Assembly (NCBI GenBank): GCA_017301975.1
Contig: JAFLEI010000001.1
Span: 1-64,000 of the forward strand
From: Verrucomicrobiota bacterium
GTDB taxonomy: Bacteria > Verrucomicrobiota > Verrucomicrobiia > Verrucomicrobiales > Verrucomicrobiaceae
Direction: 5' to 3'
DNA: 64,000 bases
Of the stretch, positions 8,410-17,115 are shown in pieces (positions within the stretch are counted from its first letter, which is position 1; every line of letters begins with the position of its first letter). Below the pieces are notes generated by a model that saw only the letters and a list, made by a program, of their open reading frames with translations, was not told where the DNA came from and made no database searches. A program made the translations under genes and the position numbers.

Positions 8410-9749
8410 CAGATGCCGTAGCCGGCGCGGTACGCCTTGTGGATGATCGCGTCGGCTTCCGGGGTGTTGGGGGATTTCATCGCCTGGCTGTCCCATTCGA
8501 CGCGTTTGCCGAAGCGAACGGCGAGGAGGCCGACGAGGAGGGATTCGGTGAAGGGGGCGGAGTACCAGAAGCCGGACTTGGCATCCTGCGGGTTGCCGGT
8601 TTTGCAGGCTTCGAGGAATTCTTTGCGGTGGCCGCTGAGGCAGCGGGGGATGGTTTTGGCGGGGATGACGAACTGCTGCATCTTGGTCTCGGGCACGATG
8701 CGCGGGGTGCCGGACCAGCCGCCGGCGAGGATGCAGCCTTTGTCTCCGACGAAGTAGATGCCGTTGTCGCCGAGGTTGCGGGTTTCTTCGAGACCTTCCG
8801 GACGCGGGGGCAGCTTGCCGCCGTCATACCAGACCATCTTCACGGCAGGGCGGTCGCCTTTGGCAGGGAAGTGGTAGGTGATGATGCTCCACACGGGATA
8901 GGACTGGTTGTTGTTGGGGCCGCTTTCGGCTTCCACCCAGTCCGGGGCATCGAGATCCAGTGCGTAGAAGGCAGGGTCGGCATTGTGCACGGCCATGTCT
9001 CCCAGAGCACCGCAGCCGAAGTCCCACCAGCCGCGCCATTTGCGCGGGCAGAAGTCGGGATGGTAGGCGCGTGCTTTGGCGGGGCCGAGCCAGAGGTTCC
9101 AGTCAAGGTTCTTGGGCACGGGCGGTGTGTCGGTGGGGTAGGCCTTGCCCTGGGAATCCCAGAATTTGCCGGGGCGGTCAGACCACACATGCACCTCGGT
9201 CACCTTGCCTATGGCACCGGCCTGAATCCATTCGCGGGTCAGGCGGATGCCTTCGCTGGCGTGGCCCTGATTGCCCATCTGGGTGACTCGTTTGGTCTCT
9301 GCCGCCACATCGCGCATGGCGCGTGCTTCGGCGATGGTGTGGGCGAGCGGCTTTTCCACGTAGACGTGGCGTCCGGCACGCATGGCCATGATGCTGGCGG
9401 GCGCATGCACGTGGTCCGGCGTGGCCACGAGCACGGCGTCGATGTCCTTCTGTTTGTCGATCAGCTCGCGGTAGTCTCGGTAGAGCTTGGCATTCGGGTA
9501 TTTTTTGATCGTGTCGGCCGAGCGATCCAGATCGACGTCGCAGAGGGCGACGATGTTGGCGAGGCCTGATTCATCCAGATCCCTGATGTCGCCCCCGCCC
9601 TGCCCGCCGATGCCGATGCAGCCGAGATTGAGTTTTTCACTCGGTGGAGTGAATCCGGTGCCGCCAATGACGTGGCGAGGCACGATTTGGAAGCCGAACA
9701 CTGTGGCTGCGGTGGCTTTAATGAACTGGCGACGAGGAAGCTGGGACAT
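8409..9749 (-). CDS. Gfo/Idh/MocA family oxidoreductase (Tat-exported)
   Basis: 446 residues. A Tat signal (PRRQFIKATAATVFG) precedes a Rossmann fold with GCIGIGGQGGG at about 44-53 for NAD(P) binding and the EKP motif at 132-134 (VYVEKPLAHT), whose Lys is the usual catalytic residue. Downstream GNQGHASEGIRLTREWI is typical of exported members common in this phylum. Such proteins oxidise or reduce sugars or inositols, or act as NAD-dependent glycosidases of the GH109 type. The substrate is unknown. Its neighbours (DUF1501, sulfatases) suggest sugar or glycan turnover. Confidence 0.93.
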   Translation of the reverse strand: MSQLPRRQFIKATAATVFGFQIVPRHVIGGTGFTPPSEKLNLGCIGIGGQGGGDIRDLDESGLANIVALCDVDLDRSADTIKKYPNAKLYRDYRELIDKQKDIDAVLVATPDHVHAPASIMAMRAGRHVYVEKPLAHTIAEARAMRDVAAETKRVTQMGNQGHASEGIRLTREWIQAGAIGKVTEVHVWSDRPGKFWDSQGKAYPTDTPPVPKNLDWNLWLGPAKARAYHPDFCPRKWRGWWDFGCGALGDMAVHNADPAFYALDLDAPDWVEAESGPNNNQSYPVWSIITYHFPAKGDRPAVKMVWYDGGKLPPRPEGLEETRNLGDNGIYFVGDKGCILAGGWSGTPRIVPETKMQQFVIPAKTIPRCLSGHRKEFLEACKTGNPQDAKSGFWYSAPFTESLLVGLLAVRFGKRVEWDSQAMKSPNTPEADAIIHKAYRAGYGI

Positions 9750-9816
9750 CTCTAGAAAACGTAAAATAAAAACAAGCTCTTGCGTAGAGTCTGCCTACAG
9801 GCTCGTATTAGTCCTT

Positions 9817-10446
9817 ATGAAACGACCTTGGAAAGACGTCTCCGTTGCGCTGCGCGACGGGATGATTCACTGGCCCGGTGACCCCGAGTGCCACATCAAA
9901 CGTGTGGTCAGCATGGACGACGGCGCCGTGTGCAATCTGACGCACCTCAGCATGAGCGCCCACACGGGAACTCACATGGATGCGCCGCGACATTTCATCG
10001 CCGATGGCATGACGATGGAGCAGATGCCGCTGGAGCCGGTGATCGGCCGCTGCCGGGTGTTTGAACTCGACTGCGAGGATCAAATCACCGTGGATGACCT
10101 GAAGAAGCTCAAAATCGCCCCGCGCCAGCGCGTGCTCTTCAAGACGCGCAATTCGACGCGAAGCTGGGCGATGAACGAGTTCGACAAGGACTTTGTGTCC
10201 ATCCGCGCGGACGCTGCGCAGTACCTCGTCGATCAGGGCGTGGTGACCGTGGGCGTTGATTATCTCAGCATCGGCGGCTTCAACAAGGACGGCGTGGAAA
10301 CGCATCAGATCATGCTCGGCGCGGGCATCTGGGTGATCGAAGGCCTCAATCTGGCGGAGATCAAACCGGGCTACTACGAGCTGATCTGCCTGCCGCTCAA
10401 GCTTGAGGGGGCGGATGGAGCTCCGTGCCGGGTGGTGTTGCGGTAG
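9817..10446 (+). CDS. Cyclase family protein (kynurenine-formamidase-like)
   Basis: 209 residues from the ATG at 9817; the frame is open further upstream but that part lies inside the divergent oxidoreductase gene. The metal-binding signature HTGTHMDAPRH (residues 49-59) matches the HxGTHxDxPxH motif of the cyclase/KynB family, which are Zn or Mn hydrolases. GVDYLSIGGF and HQIMLGAGIWVIEGL fit the second half of the family. The substrate could be formylkynurenine or an unrelated amide or lactone; no tryptophan-catabolism genes lie nearby. Its last 50 bases overlap the end of the convergent L,D-transpeptidase gene. Confidence 0.9.
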   Translation: MKRPWKDVSVALRDGMIHWPGDPECHIKRVVSMDDGAVCNLTHLSMSAHTGTHMDAPRHFIADGMTMEQMPLEPVIGRCRVFELDCEDQITVDDLKKLKIAPRQRVLFKTRNSTRSWAMNEFDKDFVSIRADAAQYLVDQGVVTVGVDYLSIGGFNKDGVETHQIMLGAGIWVIEGLNLAEIKPGYYELICLPLKLEGADGAPCRVVLR

Positions 10447-11059
10447 GCTGCTTTTGATCCAGCTTTGAAGGGGCCGGATGACCGGCCTTGTGAATGTGCA
10501 CGCGCACGCCGGGCCTGCACAGCTCCCAGCATTTCTGCTGCGGCGCCTCGGGGCAGCGGATGCAGCCATGGCTGGTGCAGCGGCCGCGCTCAAAGCCGCC
10601 GACGTGAACGCCCACTCCATCGTCGGTGAGCCGCAGCCAGAAAGGCATGGCGATGCCGAGATACTTGGTGCCTGCGGGCTTTGGTCCGCTGTGCTCCCAG
10701 GTGCGCGCCACCACGACCTCGCCGGTGTCATGGCGGACATACTGTCCATAGAGATCCGAGCGCTTAAGCGGCAGCTTTTCCTTCACGACGAAGTCGCCTG
10801 CGGGCGTCTCGTGGCCGGGCAGGCCGGGCGAGACATCCATCTCCACCAGCACGGAGGAGTTCTCGTCCAGAAGCTGCGCCGTGTGGCTCGCGAGCGAGAT
10901 GTCCATGTGCACCTTGCCCGGCTTCGCGGCGGCGCAGCGTTCCTCATCAATGTGCCAGCGGGGATGCTGGAACACCGGGGCGGCAGGGTGTTTTTTTCCG
11001 AGCTGGCAGGAGGCCAGGCCCATGGGAAGCAGCAGACAGAAAAGGAGCTTGGCAGGCAT
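10397..11059 (-). CDS. L,D-transpeptidase (YkuD) lipoprotein
   Basis: 220 residues starting at MPAKLLFCLLLPMGLASC, a lipoprotein signal with lipobox LASC (Cys18). The catalytic signature HVGGFERGRCTSHGCIR ends with Cys166 in SHGCIR, preceded by the usual His. YkuD enzymes make 3-3 peptidoglycan cross-links or attach proteins to peptidoglycan, here presumably from a lipid anchor in the periplasm. The Pro-rich C-terminal tail (TPPGTELHPPPQA) is encoded in the 50-base overlap with the opposite cyclase gene. The upstream in-frame extension lacks a signal peptide and was rejected. Confidence 0.92.
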   Translation of the reverse strand: MPAKLLFCLLLPMGLASCQLGKKHPAAPVFQHPRWHIDEERCAAAKPGKVHMDISLASHTAQLLDENSSVLVEMDVSPGLPGHETPAGDFVVKEKLPLKRSDLYGQYVRHDTGEVVVARTWEHSGPKPAGTKYLGIAMPFWLRLTDDGVGVHVGGFERGRCTSHGCIRCPEAPQQKCWELCRPGVRVHIHKAGHPAPSKLDQKQPTATPPGTELHPPPQA

Positions 11060-11087
11060 TGTCAGGCAGTTGGGTGTGTGAAAATCA

Positions 11088-11921
11088 TCAAGGCGCTTTG
11101 ACTCCGATGACATGCGGCAGTTGCCAGAACTTCTGGCTGTGGTGGGTCTCATTGAATCCTGACTCAAAGCTGCCCATGCCGCGAATGGTGACGCCCCCGC
11201 AGCTCAAATAAAATGAAGCAGGCGGGCCGCCGTCCAGGTGCTGGGCGCTCACCAAGCTGATGGGCAGCTTCAGCAGATGGTCGTTGAAGTCATGCATCGT
11301 GGATGGCGTGCGGCAGAAGATGAACAAGGCGTTGCCGTCCTTGTCCTCCCCCAGCGCCGCCTCGCTCCACATTTTCGGCTGCTGCTTCCAGCGGTTCTCA
11401 CCCGGGTGTTTGATGAGCCGTAGATTTTGCACAGCGACGGCATACTGGGAAAGAATGTTTTTCTCAATGCCGGCATCGTCCGTGTCGAGCAGTCGGAAGA
11501 GCGCGGCTTTTTGGCTGAGAGGCGAGAAGACACAGATGGAGGAGTAATCGCTGCGAAACGTGGCCGGCAAAATGAACCCATGGTTCTTCAGGTAGCCGCA
11601 GTGCGTGGTTCCATCCTTGTCATACATGCCGGCATTGATCACCAGGCAGAGCTTTCTTTTTGCCGCCCATTCCTCCACCGTGAGCGAAGGCTGGCCTGCC
11701 GACGCGGAGCACACTTGCAGGGGGTGGCTCCGTGCGTCCACCCGCACGATTTGCATTTGTCCCTGCCCGGAGGGCGCGGGGACCACGCCTAGCTCAATGC
11801 CGGGGATCAGCTTGCGCCAGCTTGTGCTGGCAGACTGCGGCGGTGCAGGCTGGGCATTCGCCGACGCAACCGCGAGGGAAAACAAAATCAGCGCAATAGG
11901 GACGGCAACAGGGTGTTTCAT
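11088..11921 (-). CDS. Phosphodiester glycosidase (NAGPA/DUF2233) family protein 1
   Basis: 277 residues with a signal peptide ending near SANAQP. Family marks are CLVINAGMYDKDGT and HLDGGPPASFYL, corresponding to the N-G-x-F/Y and DGG motifs of the N-acetylglucosamine-1-phosphodiester alpha-N-acetylglucosaminidase domain. Bacterial members are mostly uncharacterised exported proteins; some cleave sugar phosphodiesters. This copy keeps Gly and Asp at the DGG site. Two relatives lie at 22447 and 47879. It directly precedes the transpeptidase gene on the same strand, so the two may be co-transcribed. Confidence 0.85.
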   Translation of the reverse strand: MKHPVAVPIALILFSLAVASANAQPAPPQSASTSWRKLIPGIELGVVPAPSGQGQMQIVRVDARSHPLQVCSASAGQPSLTVEEWAAKRKLCLVINAGMYDKDGTTHCGYLKNHGFILPATFRSDYSSICVFSPLSQKAALFRLLDTDDAGIEKNILSQYAVAVQNLRLIKHPGENRWKQQPKMWSEAALGEDKDGNALFIFCRTPSTMHDFNDHLLKLPISLVSAQHLDGGPPASFYLSCGGVTIRGMGSFESGFNETHHSQKFWQLPHVIGVKAP

Positions 11922-11927
11922 GAGAGG

Positions 11928-12734
11928 TCAACCTGCGCGCCGCTTCATCTCTTCACTCGCTTTGTCGAGGATGCGGCGCTCTTCGGGCGTGAGGCTGTGC
12001 ATGCCCTGGTGGCTGATTTTGTCGAGGATGTCATCGACGGTCGGAGCGCTGCTTTTTTTCGCGGCCTTTCGGGTCTGCGGTGGTGAACGTTTGGGTCGGG
12101 AGGGGAGTTTCAAAGCGCCGGTTTCAAAGCGGATGAAAGCGTAGGCGGTGCCGACGTTGGCGGCGAGCAGGAGGAGTGAGGACCAGTCGCGCGCGCCCAG
12201 ACTGCCGAGGGCGTTGATGCCGACGAAGACAGCGGCGAGCACCCAGGCATCAATCGTCAGGATGATGACGCTGAGCTTCGCGTGAGGATAGAGCGTGGCG
12301 AAGGCGATGAAGACGCCGAACTCAAGCTGTGTGATCCCCATGCAGGCAAGGCCGCGACTGCCAAAGAGGCTGAACAATGTGATGAACAGAGGCGAAATCA
12401 GCAGCAGCAGCAACAGCAGCCGGACAAACGCCCTGCGGCCCAGGTGGCGCTCCACAGCTTCGCCGAAATTCCAGAGCAGCATGCAGCCGATGAGCGTCCA
12501 GAAGCTGGGCGGATTGACGAAGATGTAAGTCAGCGGCGTCCAGAGATGGAGCTGACGAAATGCGCCGTCGTAGGTGAAGACAAAATGCCCCATTAACGAG
12601 TAGCCGAGCAATGCGGTGAGGATCATGCTCGCCACGCCTCCCAGGGCGATGATCGCAGCCAGATAAACGGGGCGCTGCTTCCACCACGTGAGCGGCAGGT
12701 GGTCTTGAGATTCAGGGAGCCAGGAGTTGAACAT
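11928..12734 (-). CDS. Rhomboid-fold membrane protein lacking protease residues, DUF6576-like tail
   Basis: 268 residues from MFNSWLPESQ, with about six hydrophobic segments between 25 and 200. The layout LHLWTPLTYIFVNP, then LIGCMLLWNFGEAVERHLG, recalls bacterial rhomboid proteins, but the serine motif GxSG is replaced by MGITQLEFG and the His positions are missing, so it is most likely a pseudoprotease. The C-terminal VDDILDKISHQGMHSLTPEERRIL resembles the short soluble domain (DUF6576) seen at the end of many Bacteroidetes-type rhomboids. It starts 13 bases after the ABC permease gene. Confidence 0.75.
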   Translation of the reverse strand: MFNSWLPESQDHLPLTWWKQRPVYLAAIIALGGVASMILTALLGYSLMGHFVFTYDGAFRQLHLWTPLTYIFVNPPSFWTLIGCMLLWNFGEAVERHLGRRAFVRLLLLLLLISPLFITLFSLFGSRGLACMGITQLEFGVFIAFATLYPHAKLSVIILTIDAWVLAAVFVGINALGSLGARDWSSLLLLAANVGTAYAFIRFETGALKLPSRPKRSPPQTRKAAKKSSAPTVDDILDKISHQGMHSLTPEERRILDKASEEMKRRAG

Positions 12735-12747
12735 GAATGTTTGAATT

Positions 12748-14103
12748 CTACTTACGCACACGATCGACGAGAACAGCGCCGAGAATGACAAGGCCAAGGA
12801 CGATTTTCTGCGTGTTGCTTTCGACGTTGGTGAGGTTCATGCCGTTCTGAATGACGGCGATGATGAAGGCGCCCACCAGAGTGCCGGGCATCGTGCCGCG
12901 ACCGCCGCTGAGGCTGGTGCCGCCCACTACGACGGCGGCGATGACGTAAAGCTCATACATCTGACCGTAGGTGGGGGAACCGCTTTTGAGCAGCGAGGCG
13001 GTGACCACACCGCCGAGGCCGGCGAGCACCCCGCTCAGGATGTAGGCGATGAGGATGACACGCTGGACGGGCACACCGGAAAGGTGCGCGGCTTCGGTGT
13101 TGCCGCCGACGGCATAGAGGTTTCTGCCGAGGCGGGTCTGCGTCATCACCACATGGGCGGCGGCGTAGAGCAGCAGCATGAGGACCACGGCATTGGGCAG
13201 GCCCAGAAGATCGGAGCCACGGCCCAGCCAGGTGAAGGAATCCGGCACTTGGTAGACGGATTGATTTTCGGCGAGTCGATAGGCAAGGCCGCTGCCCACG
13301 AGCATCATCGCCAGGGTGACGATGAAGGGCGGCATGCGCAGGCGTGTGATGAAGACGCCGGAGAGCAGGCCGCATGCGCCGCATACGGCGACGCCACCGA
13401 GTCCGGCGGCGAACATGCCTGCGGCTCCGGCATTCACGCCGCCGCAGAAATCACGTATGATCAGGGTGGTGATGACGGCGGAGAGGGCGATCAGGCTGCC
13501 GACGCTCAGATCAATGCCGCCGGTGATGATGACCAAGGTCATGCCGATGGCGAGAATGGCAATGACGGCGATCTGATTGGCGATGTTGAGCAGGTTGTCG
13601 GTCTTGAGGAAAACGGGCCATGCGTGGGAACGGGGCTGCACCACGCGGGTGGATTGGAGCGCGGGGAAATCCTGCGCCAGATCACTGAAGACGAGCCAGG
13701 AGGCAGTGGCGTGATTGCAGGCGATCACATCGAGTCCGCCCGATGCCGCGGCACGCAGCAGGGCGGCGCGTGCGTTTTTGGGTTCGCCCTGCACGGTCAC
13801 AGCGTGCGTGCCGAGCCTGGTCTGGAGAGCCCCGGCAAAGGCGGTGTCTGCGGCGGTCGGGCGCACGACGATGAGCGCCTTGGCCTGCGAAGAGATTTGA
13901 GCAGCCACGTCTTCCACCGCAGCGGCATTCTGCGGATACTGCCGGGTCCAGGTGGCGATGCTGAAAAAGGCGCAGAGCAGCAGCAGCGCGATGAGCATGC
14001 CGGAACCGGCGAGGTGATGGCGGATGAAGGCTGGGATGCGGCGCATGCGGAGAGAACGAGCATGCGGGGCGGAACCATGCAGTTCAAGGCCGGAGACGTT
14101 CAT
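12748..14103 (-). CDS. Ribose-type ABC transporter permease with extra N-terminal soluble segment
   Basis: About 451 residues from MNVSGLELHG; a later start at MRRIPAFIRH (14046) is also possible. From about residue 155 it matches RbsC-type permeases: AILAIGMTLVIITGGIDLSVGSL, then GNTEAAHLSGVPV and GGTSLSGGRGTMPGTLVG. Such permeases form the membrane channel of sugar importers. Family members are near 320 residues. The surplus lies between the first membrane helix and the core: about 110 soluble residues (ALIVVRPTAADTAFAG onward) that look like part of a periplasmic-binding-type alpha/beta fold. No ATPase or binding protein lies next to it. Confidence 0.88.
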   Translation of the reverse strand: MNVSGLELHGSAPHARSLRMRRIPAFIRHHLAGSGMLIALLLLCAFFSIATWTRQYPQNAAAVEDVAAQISSQAKALIVVRPTAADTAFAGALQTRLGTHAVTVQGEPKNARAALLRAAASGGLDVIACNHATASWLVFSDLAQDFPALQSTRVVQPRSHAWPVFLKTDNLLNIANQIAVIAILAIGMTLVIITGGIDLSVGSLIALSAVITTLIIRDFCGGVNAGAAGMFAAGLGGVAVCGACGLLSGVFITRLRMPPFIVTLAMMLVGSGLAYRLAENQSVYQVPDSFTWLGRGSDLLGLPNAVVLMLLLYAAAHVVMTQTRLGRNLYAVGGNTEAAHLSGVPVQRVILIAYILSGVLAGLGGVVTASLLKSGSPTYGQMYELYVIAAVVVGGTSLSGGRGTMPGTLVGAFIIAVIQNGMNLTNVESNTQKIVLGLVILGAVLVDRVRK

Positions 14104-14144
14104 GATTGACCCCGGACTGCGCTTCAGGGTAACCTGCGGCACTT

Positions 14145-14789
14145 ATGAAAACGCGCTTACTTTCTTTGATTGTCCTGCTGCTGGCCGCCACCCATGCCTG
14201 CGCCGACTGGGTGCTGGTGCAAAAAACTGACGCGGATGGCAAGGAGACCGTGGTCACCACTAAGATCAAGGGAGAGCAGGCGCGAGTGGACATGGGAGAC
14301 AAGATGTCCGCCATTTTGGGGGCAGAGGGCATGGTCATGATGATGCATCCGCAGAAAATGATGATGAAGATGGATCTGGCGACGCTGAAGGCGACCTTGG
14401 AAAAGACGGGAAAGGGCCCGGGAGGCCAGCCCGCAGCCAAGCCTGTGGCGACGGGGCAGAAGGAGAAAGTCGGCGAGTGGGACGCGGAGATTTACACTTG
14501 GGAAGGTACTCTGGGCAAAGGCCGCTTTTGGGTGGCCAAGGATTTCCCGAAACACGCTGAGATCAGCGCCATCAGTGACAAGCTCGGCAAGGTGATGGGC
14601 GGCGCGGTTTCAGGCATCTCACCGCAGGCTTCGGATTTCGACGGCATGGTGGTGAAATCCGAGATGACGATGATGGGAAAGAGCGTGGTCTCACATCTGG
14701 TCTCTGCCAAAGAAGAGACGGTGGCGCCGGAGGAGTTTGCACCGCCCGCCGGCTACAATGAAATGAAAATGCCCGGAGCGCCGAAATGA
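14145..14789 (+). CDS. DUF4412 domain secreted protein
   Basis: 214 residues with signal peptide MKTRLLSLIVLLLAATHACA. The body has the pattern of DUF4412: a beta-rich start (DWVLVQKTDADGKETVVTTK), a Met-rich strand (GMVMMMHPQKMMMKMDL), and a later WVAKDFPKHAEI that reads like the conserved middle of the family. A Gly/Pro/Lys linker lies near residues 88-107. The function of the family is unknown; an outer-membrane or periplasmic location is likely. It is divergent from the ABC permease with 41 bases between starts and convergent with the ketosynthase-like gene, one base apart. Confidence 0.8.
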   Translation: MKTRLLSLIVLLLAATHACADWVLVQKTDADGKETVVTTKIKGEQARVDMGDKMSAILGAEGMVMMMHPQKMMMKMDLATLKATLEKTGKGPGGQPAAKPVATGQKEKVGEWDAEIYTWEGTLGKGRFWVAKDFPKHAEISAISDKLGKVMGGAVSGISPQASDFDGMVVKSEMTMMGKSVVSHLVSAKEETVAPEEFAPPAGYNEMKMPGAPK

Positions 14790-14790
14790 G

Positions 14791-15816
14791 CTAAGGAGTC
14801 AGCACGCAGGAATAGGCGGCGGTGTTGGAGCCGGGCAGGGAGATGACGACGGGCTGCTGCGTCTGCCGCACGGCCAGAGTTCCCAGCACAAGCTGCAGGG
14901 CGCTGCTGGCGCCCATGCTTTCGCCAAGGACGTACTTCGGGCTGAGCACGGCATCCCAGGGCCTCGCCGACCAAGCGGCGATCTCGGCCTGGTCGAGCTT
15001 GTGAATGCCCGTGCGATCGTTGATCAGCGTGGCCGGGCCCTGGACCTGGGCGAGGGTTTGGGCGGCGAGCTGGGGCAGCAGCTCGCAGCGCTCCTGCCAG
15101 GAGAGGTAGGCGAGCGGGCCGATGATTTCGCGGACGCGGGGTCCGCCGCCGCTGGCGGAAAGCAGAAGGGCACCGGCACCTTCGGAAGCGATGAGCTTGG
15201 GATGGTAATAGGTGAGCCCTTCGGCGCTGAGCCAGTCGCATTCTTCAGCAGCGATGAGAAGGCATTCCTGCACGATGCCGCTGCCGATCCAGAAGGCGGC
15301 GGTGTCGAGTGCCTCCATGATGGAATTCGGGCTGCCCAGCAGGGTGCTGACCGCGCCATCGACTCCGAGGAAGGAGGCGACATGGGAGGCGGGCGCGTTG
15401 AACACGGTCTCAGGAAAGATCAAGGGGCTGGCCTGGGCGGGGTTTTGCAGCACCTCGTCGTAAAAACGGCCGGTGTAGTTCACGCACCCGTTCATCATGA
15501 CAAACAGAATGCCCAGACCCGGGGGAGGTGACGCCGGGTCGTGCCCGGCATCTGTCAGTGCCTCCAAGGCGGCCGCCACCGAGTAGCGGGTGATGGCGCT
15601 GGAGCGGCGCAGGCGGGGATGACGCGCGACCTTTTCCGGCGGGGCAGGGGGGGCAAAGCGGGATTCGCAGGGCCAGTTGCGCACGTTTCCGGGGCGTGCA
15701 CAGGGGCGGGAGGGCATGGGATTGCCCGCCAGCACGGCCTCATGCATGGCGGCGGCGCTCCAGCCGGCGGAGCTCACTGCGCCCACTCCACGGATGCAAA
15801 TATCGCGCGCGTTCAT
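14791..15816 (-). CDS. Ketosynthase-fold protein without catalytic residues (chain-length-factor-like)
   Basis: 341 residues of thiolase/ketosynthase fold, starting ICIRGVGAVSSAGWS. At the position of the active-site Cys (family TACASGAN) it reads STLLGSPNS, with no Cys, and the NxHGTGT motif is NDRTGI, with no His, so it cannot condense on its own. This pattern is that of chain length factors that pair with an active ketosynthase. Its ATG overlaps the stop of the upstream active ketosynthase by four bases (ATGA), which supports a stoichiometric heterodimer. In aryl polyene and type II polyketide systems such a pair sets chain length. A degenerate, decaying paralogue is the alternative. Confidence 0.8.
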   Translation of the reverse strand: MNARDICIRGVGAVSSAGWSAAAMHEAVLAGNPMPSRPCARPGNVRNWPCESRFAPPAPPEKVARHPRLRRSSAITRYSVAAALEALTDAGHDPASPPPGLGILFVMMNGCVNYTGRFYDEVLQNPAQASPLIFPETVFNAPASHVASFLGVDGAVSTLLGSPNSIMEALDTAAFWIGSGIVQECLLIAAEECDWLSAEGLTYYHPKLIASEGAGALLLSASGGGPRVREIIGPLAYLSWQERCELLPQLAAQTLAQVQGPATLINDRTGIHKLDQAEIAAWSARPWDAVLSPKYVLGESMGASSALQLVLGTLAVRQTQQPVVISLPGSNTAAYSCVLTP

Positions 15817-17036
15817 GCGGACCTCCTTTGCAGCACCAGGGTCGCGTTGGTGCCGCCGAAACCGAAGGAATTGGTCAGCGCGTAATCGAGCGAGGCGCGC
15901 CTGAACTGACGCACCAGATCAAAGCGCACGGCTGGATCTACCTCGCGCACGTTCAGGCTCGCGGGCAGCCACTGGCCTTGGAGAGCCATGAGGCAGATGA
16001 CGGCTTCGACGGCACCTGCACCACCTAGAAGATGACCCATGGACGACTTGGTGGAGCTGACGGGGATGCCGGCCACGGCATCGCCCGCCCAGGCGGCGAT
16101 GGCGGCGGCTTCGGCCACGTCGTTGAAGGGCGTGCCGGTGCCGTGGGAGTTGATGTAGCCGATTTGCGCTGGAGAAACCCCGGCCTGAGCGCAGGCGGCG
16201 GTCATGGTGCGGATGGCGGCTTTGCCTGCGGGATCGGGCTGGGTGAGGTGGTGCAGATCGGTGGCGGTGGAATAGCCGGAGACCTCCCCCAAGGCGGCGC
16301 TTTGGCGCACTTCCTCGGCTTCGAGCAGCATGACGGCAGCGCCTTCACCGAGGGCCAGCCCGTCCCGCTGCGCATCAAAGGGGCGAGGAATGCCGCTGGG
16401 GGCGAGGGCGCGCAGGGTGTCAAACCCGGCAAACACGAGTCGTGCCAGTGCATCATAGCCGCCCGCGAGGACCCGTTTGGCCCGGCCGGAGCGGATCATT
16501 TCCGCCGCCCAGCCGATGGCGTTGGCACCGGAGGCGCAGGCGTTGGAGACGATGATAATGGGGCCGCGCCAGTCGAACTCGGTCGCGATGCTGCTCATCT
16601 GACGCTGCGGCTGGTAATGCTCCGCGCGTGAAAGCTGTGCGGGGACGCGGGCATCATCATGATGCGCGTGCTCGAAATAGGACTCGCCCAGGGGCATCGC
16701 CCCGGCGGAGGTGCCGACGACGATGGCGTCGATGCCCTCAAGGCCGCTCCGGCCCGCCTGCGCGAGCGCTTCACGGATCGCCATGAGCAGCATGTGCGTG
16801 CCGCGATCAATGAAGGGCTGCTTGTGCGGGGGGCAGCGGCGGAAGAGGCTTTCTGCTGGCAGATCGACGACGCCTGCGGTTTTCGCGATGAGTTCGCGGG
16901 TGTCGAACAATTCGACGGGTTTGAAGGCGGTGCGGTCTGCGGCCAGGGACTGTTCATTCGCCTGCCAGCCTGAGCCGAGCGGCGAAACGATGCCGGCTCC
17001 GGTGATGGCGATGCGTTGGCTAGAAGGGAAAGGCAC
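15813..17036 (-). CDS. Beta-ketoacyl-ACP synthase II-like ketosynthase (active)
   Basis: 407 residues with a GTG start (bases 17034-17036). All catalytic residues are in place: Cys167 in SNACASGANAIG, His298 in NSHGTGTPFND and His335 in SSTKSSMGHLLGGAG. It would condense malonyl-ACP onto a growing chain. It is divergent from the ligase/methyltransferase pair and overlaps the chain-length-factor-like gene by ATGA. A second FabF at 53318 is more likely the fatty-acid housekeeping enzyme, so this one is presumed to serve the specialised locus. Confidence 0.92.
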   Translation of the reverse strand: MPFPSSQRIAITGAGIVSPLGSGWQANEQSLAADRTAFKPVELFDTRELIAKTAGVVDLPAESLFRRCPPHKQPFIDRGTHMLLMAIREALAQAGRSGLEGIDAIVVGTSAGAMPLGESYFEHAHHDDARVPAQLSRAEHYQPQRQMSSIATEFDWRGPIIIVSNACASGANAIGWAAEMIRSGRAKRVLAGGYDALARLVFAGFDTLRALAPSGIPRPFDAQRDGLALGEGAAVMLLEAEEVRQSAALGEVSGYSTATDLHHLTQPDPAGKAAIRTMTAACAQAGVSPAQIGYINSHGTGTPFNDVAEAAAIAAWAGDAVAGIPVSSTKSSMGHLLGGAGAVEAVICLMALQGQWLPASLNVREVDPAVRFDLVRQFRRASLDYALTNSFGFGGTNATLVLQRRSA

Positions 17037-17115
17037 TAGGAAGACAGGATGAGATTCGTTGTGTGGGGGGTTGAACTGCTAACGCAAGTGTTCATTCTAC
17101 CGCACGGCGCGGGCT

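Noticed and set aside
9780..9816. Possible sigma-70 promoter (ttgcgt, 17 bases, tcgtat) before the cyclase gene
   Set aside because: Only three of six bases match at each box and the second lies eight bases from the start codon.
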